A stretch of 64,000 nt of DNA from DASTPP01 sp035762175 (lineage in GTDB: Bacteria > Myxococcota_A > Polyangia > Polyangiales > Polyangiaceae), in NCBI GenBank assembly GCA_035762175.1, contig DASTPP010000395.1, positions 11,990-75,989 of the forward strand. Reading direction: 5' to 3'. A model generated the notes under the pieces. It worked only from the letters and a program-made list of their open reading frames with translations. It did no database searches and had not been told where the DNA came from. The position numbers and the translations under genes are program-made. Within the stretch, counting starts at the first letter, position 1. Each line of letters starts with the position of its first letter. Positions 60,684-64,000 of this stretch are shown here, in pieces.

Positions 60684-61658
60684 ATGCAGATCGTGAGCGC
60701 CGAGGCCCCGGGCGGGCCCGAAGTCCTGACGCTTCGAGAGGCCCCGACGCCGGCGCCCGGCCCCGGCCAGGCGCTGGTGCGCGTCGCGGCGGCCGGGGTC
60801 AACTTCATCGACGTCTACCAGCGCAAGGGGCAGTACGCCGTGCCGACGCCCTTGCGCCTCGGCCTCGAAGGGGCCGGGCGGGTCGAGGCGCTCGGGCCCG
60901 GCGTCTCGGGGCTCGCGCCGGGCGACCGCGTCGCGTGGGCGAGCGTGGGCGGCTCGTACGCGACGCACGTCGTGGCGCCGGTCGAGCAGCTCGTGCCCGT
61001 GCCCGCGGGCGTCGACGACGAGAGCGCGGCGGCGCTGATGCTGCAGGGCATGACGGCGCACTACCTGTGCCGCTCGACCTACCCGCTGCGCGAGGGCGAG
61101 CGCTGCCTCGTCTACGCCGCCGCGGGGGGCGTGGGCCTGTTGCTCTGCCAGATGGCCAAGCGGCTCGGCGCCCGCGCCGTCGGCGTCGTCTCGACGCCCG
61201 AGAAGGCCGAGCTCGCCCGCGAGGCGGGGGCGGCCGAGGTCGTCGTGTGGGGCGGCGGGGTCGACCTGGCGGCCGAGGCGCGGGCGCTCGCGGGCGGGCG
61301 CGGGTTCGACGTCGTCTACGACTCGGTCGGGCGCGACTCGTTCGATCTGAGCCTGCGCTGCCTGCGGCCCCGCGGCATGCTCGTGCTCTACGGCCAGTCG
61401 AGCGGCCCGGTCGCGCCCTTCGACCCGCAGCGGCTCGCCCAGGCGGGGTCGCTCGTTCTGACCCGCCCCAAGCTCGGCGACTACACGGCCGACCGCGCCG
61501 AGCTGCTCGGGCGCGCGGGCGAGCTCTTCGACGACGCGGCCGCGGGCCGGCTGCGCGTGCGGGTCGGCGGGCGCTTTCCGCTCGCCCGCGCGGCCGACGC
61601 CCACCGCGCGCTCGAGTCGCGGGCGACGACGGGCAAGCTCTTGCTCGTGCCGGGCTGA
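60684..61658 (+). CDS. qor: NADPH:quinone oxidoreductase (zeta-crystallin type)
   Basis: Encodes 324 residues. Zinc-free medium-chain dehydrogenase: GVNFIDVYQRKGQY, LEGAGRVEALG, the NADPH-binding AAAGGVGLLLCQMAKRLGA and VYDSVGRDSFDLSLRCL. Reduces quinones with one- or two-electron transfer. The TTGACG at about 60647 and a weak -10 sit just before the ATG. An AT-rich palindrome lies 146 bp upstream. Confidence 0.9.
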   Translation: MQIVSAEAPGGPEVLTLREAPTPAPGPGQALVRVAAAGVNFIDVYQRKGQYAVPTPLRLGLEGAGRVEALGPGVSGLAPGDRVAWASVGGSYATHVVAPVEQLVPVPAGVDDESAAALMLQGMTAHYLCRSTYPLREGERCLVYAAAGGVGLLLCQMAKRLGARAVGVVSTPEKAELAREAGAAEVVVWGGGVDLAAEARALAGGRGFDVVYDSVGRDSFDLSLRCLRPRGMLVLYGQSSGPVAPFDPQRLAQAGSLVLTRPKLGDYTADRAELLGRAGELFDDAAAGRLRVRVGGRFPLARAADAHRALESRATTGKLLLVPG

Positions 61659-61729
61659 CGCGCCCCACGGGGCCGTTGGCGCCGCGGCGAGGCCCGGCCC
61701 CGAAGGGCGCGCCCTCATTCGGCGGGCGC

Positions 61730-62212
61730 CTACGCCGAGGCCCCGGACTCGCCGTAGCGCCGCCGCAGCCGGCCGTGGCGGTGCACGAAGACGACCTCGA
61801 CCGCCGAGCGCACGACCCGGCGCGGCAGCGGCATGCGCGGCGCGAAGGTGAGCGCGTCGCGCACGCGGCAGCTCGAGGCGCCGAGCGGCTCGATCGAGCG
61901 CTCGTGCCGCCAGAGCCGCTGCGTCCACGAGGTCGAGGCCTCGACGAAGCCGCGCCCCGGCTCGACGCGGGCGAGCTTGAGGGCGTGCCGATCGTAGGGC
62001 AGGACGCCGAAGGCGAGCAGCCAGCAATGGCAGAGCACGCGGTCGGTGGGGGCGCCGTCGAGGGTGAAGCCCTCGGGGGCGCCGGGGAAGGTCATGCGCA
62101 GGAGGGGCATCAGCTCGTCGTTGACGCCCTCGGGGCGCGTGACGTCGGCCCAGACGCGCGCGGCGGGCGCGGCGAGGTCGGACGCGATGGCGAAGGTCTC
62201 GGGCTCTCTCAT
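61730..62212 (-). CDS. SRPBCC-fold protein
   Basis: Encodes 160 residues from ATG 62210-62212. Starts with IASDLAAPAARVWADVTRPEG, the first strand and helices of the START/SRPBCC fold, then beta strands (FVEASTSWTQRLWRHERSI) and a C-terminal helix (VVRSAVEVVFVHRHGRLRRR). Such proteins bind a hydrophobic ligand; no catalytic residues can be assigned. Single gene, divergent from the epimerase. Confidence 0.78.
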   Translation of the reverse strand: MREPETFAIASDLAAPAARVWADVTRPEGVNDELMPLLRMTFPGAPEGFTLDGAPTDRVLCHCWLLAFGVLPYDRHALKLARVEPGRGFVEASTSWTQRLWRHERSIEPLGASSCRVRDALTFAPRMPLPRRVVRSAVEVVFVHRHGRLRRRYGESGASA

Positions 62213-62360
62213 GGGCGGTCGCGGGGCGGGGGAGGGGGGCGCGGCGGCGGGGGAGGGGGGCGCGGGGGGGCCGGGCGCGGCGGGCGCGGCGGCGCGCCCG
62301 CGGGGGGGGTGCCCCTTGCGCCGGCTCGGCGGGCGGGGCTAAGGAGGGGGCCAAGAAGCC

Positions 62361-63401
62361 ATGGCACATTACGTCGTCACCGGCGGGGCCGGCTACATCG
62401 GCTCGACGCTGGTGCCCCTTTTGCTCGAGCGCGGGCACCGCGTCACCGTCGTCGATCGTCTCTACTTCGGCGACGAGTCGCTCGAGCCCGCCCGGCGGGC
62501 GCACGGCGACCGGCTGCGCCTCGAGCGCGCCGACGTGCGGCGGGTCGACCCGCGGGTCTTCGAGGGCGCCGACGGCGTCGTCGACCTGGCGGGCATCTCG
62601 AACGACCCGGCCTGCGAGCTCGACGAAGAGCTCACCACGAGCGTCAACCTCGAGGGCTCGCGCCGCACCTTCCGGCTGGCGCACGCGGCGGGGGCCGAGC
62701 GGGTGGTGTTCGCCTCGTCGTGCAGCGTGTACGGCCACGGCGAGGGCCTGCGCCTGACCGAAGAGTCGCCGCTGCACCCGGTCTCGCTCTACGCGAAATG
62801 CAAGGCCGAGGCCGAGAAGAGCCTGCTCGAGCTGGGCCGCACGACGAACCTGTGCGCGACCTCGCTGCGCTTCGCCACCGTCTTCGGGCTCTCGGCGCGC
62901 ATGCGCTTCGACCTGGCGGTCAACGTGATGACGAAGAACGCCTACACCCGCCAGCGCGTGGTGGTCGAGGGCGGCGGGCGGCAGTGGCGGCCCTTCGTGC
63001 ACGTGGGCGACGTGGCCGAGGCCATCGCCCGCACGCTCGAGGCGCCCAAGGCGCGCGTCGCGGGGCAGGTGTTCAACGTCGGCAGCGACGAGAACAACAT
63101 TCGCATCTTGAACCTGGCCTACCGCGTGCGCGACGCCGTGCCGGGCACGCACGTCGAGGTCGACGGCAGCGACCCCGACCGGCGCGACTACAACGTGGCC
63201 TTCGGCCGCCTCGGCGAGGCCTACGGCTGGCGCCCCGCGCGCTCGATCGACGAGGGCGTCGCCGAGGTGCTGGCCGCGCTGCGCGACGGCCGCGTCGACC
63301 CCGACGAGCGGCGCTACTACACCCTGCGCCAGTACGCCTTTTTGGCCGAGGTCGAGCGCACCTTCCAGCACGTGGCCATCGAGGGCCGCGTCCTCACCTG
63401 A
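62361..63401 (+). CDS. NAD-dependent sugar epimerase/dehydratase (extended SDR)
   Basis: Encodes 346 residues, AAGGAGGG upstream. Rossmann motif GGAGYIGS at 8-15, VVDLAGISND, catalytic SSCSVYG (Ser) and YAKCK (YxxxK), and the NVGSDENNIRI motif of nucleotide-sugar epimerases. Acts on a nucleotide-activated sugar. The DegT-type aminotransferase starts 15 bp downstream, so the two probably make an amino sugar for a surface glycan or a natural product. Confidence 0.92.
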   Translation: MAHYVVTGGAGYIGSTLVPLLLERGHRVTVVDRLYFGDESLEPARRAHGDRLRLERADVRRVDPRVFEGADGVVDLAGISNDPACELDEELTTSVNLEGSRRTFRLAHAAGAERVVFASSCSVYGHGEGLRLTEESPLHPVSLYAKCKAEAEKSLLELGRTTNLCATSLRFATVFGLSARMRFDLAVNVMTKNAYTRQRVVVEGGGRQWRPFVHVGDVAEAIARTLEAPKARVAGQVFNVGSDENNIRILNLAYRVRDAVPGTHVEVDGSDPDRRDYNVAFGRLGEAYGWRPARSIDEGVAEVLAALRDGRVDPDERRYYTLRQYAFLAEVERTFQHVAIEGRVLT

Positions 63402-63416
63402 GGCGATGGCACGGCC

Positions 63417-64000
63417 ATGACGAGGCGCGTCGAGTTCTACCGCCACGACCTGGGCGAGGCCGAGCTCGCCTCGCTCCGCGAGACCTTCGCCGGGCCCTTC
63501 CTGACGCTCGGCCCCCGCGTCGCCGCCTTCGAGAAGCGCTTCGCCGCCGAGCTCGGCGCGCCCCACGTCGCCGGCGTCTCGAGCTGCACGCTCGGGCTGC
63601 ACATGGTGCTGCGCGCCCTCGGCGTCGGCCCCGGCGACGAGGTCGTCACCACGCCGATGAGCTGGGTGTCGACCGCGAACGCCGCGCTCTACGTCGGCGC
63701 GACGCCGGTCTTCGCCGACGTCGACCCGCGCACCGGCCTGCTCGACCCCGCCGAGGTCGCCGCCAAGGTGACGCCCCGCACCCGGGCGATCGTCTGCGTG
63801 CACCTCTACGGCCAGATGGCCGACGTGCTCGCCCTGCGTGAGATCGCCGACCGGCACAAGCTCTGGCTGGTCGAAGACTCGGCCCACGGCTTCGAGTGCG
63901 AGCGCGACGGCCACCGGCCGGGCCAGGTCGGCGACGCCGCCGTCTTCAGCTTCTACGCCACCAAGACGATCACCTCGGGCGACGGCGGCGCCGTCGCCAC
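63417..64000 (+). CDS. DegT/DnrJ/EryC1-type aminotransferase (5' part)
   Basis: Starts at ATG 63417 and runs off the window (194 codons). A PLP-dependent sugar aminotransferase: GVSSCTLGLHMVLRALGVGP, VVTTPMSWVSTANA, ADVDPRTGLLDP, VHLYGQMAD, VEDSAHGFE (PLP ring contact Asp) and the beginning of the Lys region FSFYATKTITSGDGG. Co-oriented and close to the epimerase gene. The rest of the cluster lies outside. Confidence 0.9.
   Translation, partial: MTRRVEFYRHDLGEAELASLRETFAGPFLTLGPRVAAFEKRFAAELGAPHVAGVSSCTLGLHMVLRALGVGPGDEVVTTPMSWVSTANAALYVGATPVFADVDPRTGLLDPAEVAAKVTPRTRAIVCVHLYGQMADVLALREIADRHKLWLVEDSAHGFECERDGHRPGQVGDAAVFSFYATKTITSGDGGAVA

Overview
The window is about 75% GC throughout, with GTG/TTG starts, Gly/Ala/Pro-rich linkers and many signalling proteins: two transmembrane Ser/Thr kinases, two FHA proteins, an FHA-GGDEF diguanylate cyclase, a PilZ protein and a cyclic-nucleotide-binding hydrolase. 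Together with lipoproteins carrying Gly-rich tracts behind the lipobox, this points to a large-genome myxobacterium (Myxococcota, probably Polyangia). That is inference from gene content; there is no rRNA to confirm it. No tRNA, rRNA, CRISPR array, insertion sequence, integrase or prophage gene was seen. Base composition is even, so most of the window looks like core chromosome.

Layout. 1-6.6 kb: end of an unknown gene, an AsmA-like membrane protein and a YhaN/YhaO (SbcCD-like) ATPase-nuclease pair. 6.7-16.6 kb: uridine kinase, a metallo-beta-lactamase-fold hydrolase with two cyclic-nucleotide-binding domains, a C-type-lectin lipoprotein, a chalcone-isomerase-like protein, an SDR, unknown proteins, an acetyltransferase, and a lipoprotein next to a decayed copy of itself. 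16.7-27.7 kb: two kinase/TPR-PEGA modules around a membrane-tethered ECF sigma factor, asparagine synthetase and a Cys-rich lipoprotein. 27.8-34.1 kb: desaturase, a two-gene osmoprotectant ABC importer with fused permease and binding protein, a small Cys-motif protein, the FHA-GGDEF protein and Hsp20. 34.2-48.7 kb: DUF3516-type helicase, WalJ-like hydrolase, lipoprotein plus OmpA envelope pair, membrane phosphoesterase, metal-receptor-like protein, double-FHA protein, TypA, UbiB-like kinase. 48.8-55.6 kb: fatty acyl-AMP ligase and acyl carrier protein facing a GMC oxidoreductase pair, then threonine aldolase and a TPR lipoprotein. 55.8-64 kb: acidic protein, PilZ protein, DinG-like helicase, enolase, quinone oxidoreductase, SRPBCC protein, and the start of a sugar or glycan cluster (epimerase, aminotransferase) that leaves the window.

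The most unusual structure is a pair of non-coding elements at 37523-37660 and 48704-48833. Each has a perfect 38-bp inverted repeat around a core of 62 or 54 bp. The cores are closely related (46 of 54 aligned bases identical, one 8-base gap), while the arms differ apart from their innermost bases. Both sit about 20 bp after a minus-strand stop codon and face the same way. This is the reverse of a MITE, in which the ends are conserved. Other points worth checking are a probable frameshift at a G8 tract (32397-32404), an Arg-rich leader ORF coupled to the double-FHA gene, a sigma-54-like promoter before the OmpA pair, several promoters that imply nearly leaderless mRNAs, and many short tandem repeats, both intergenic and in-frame.
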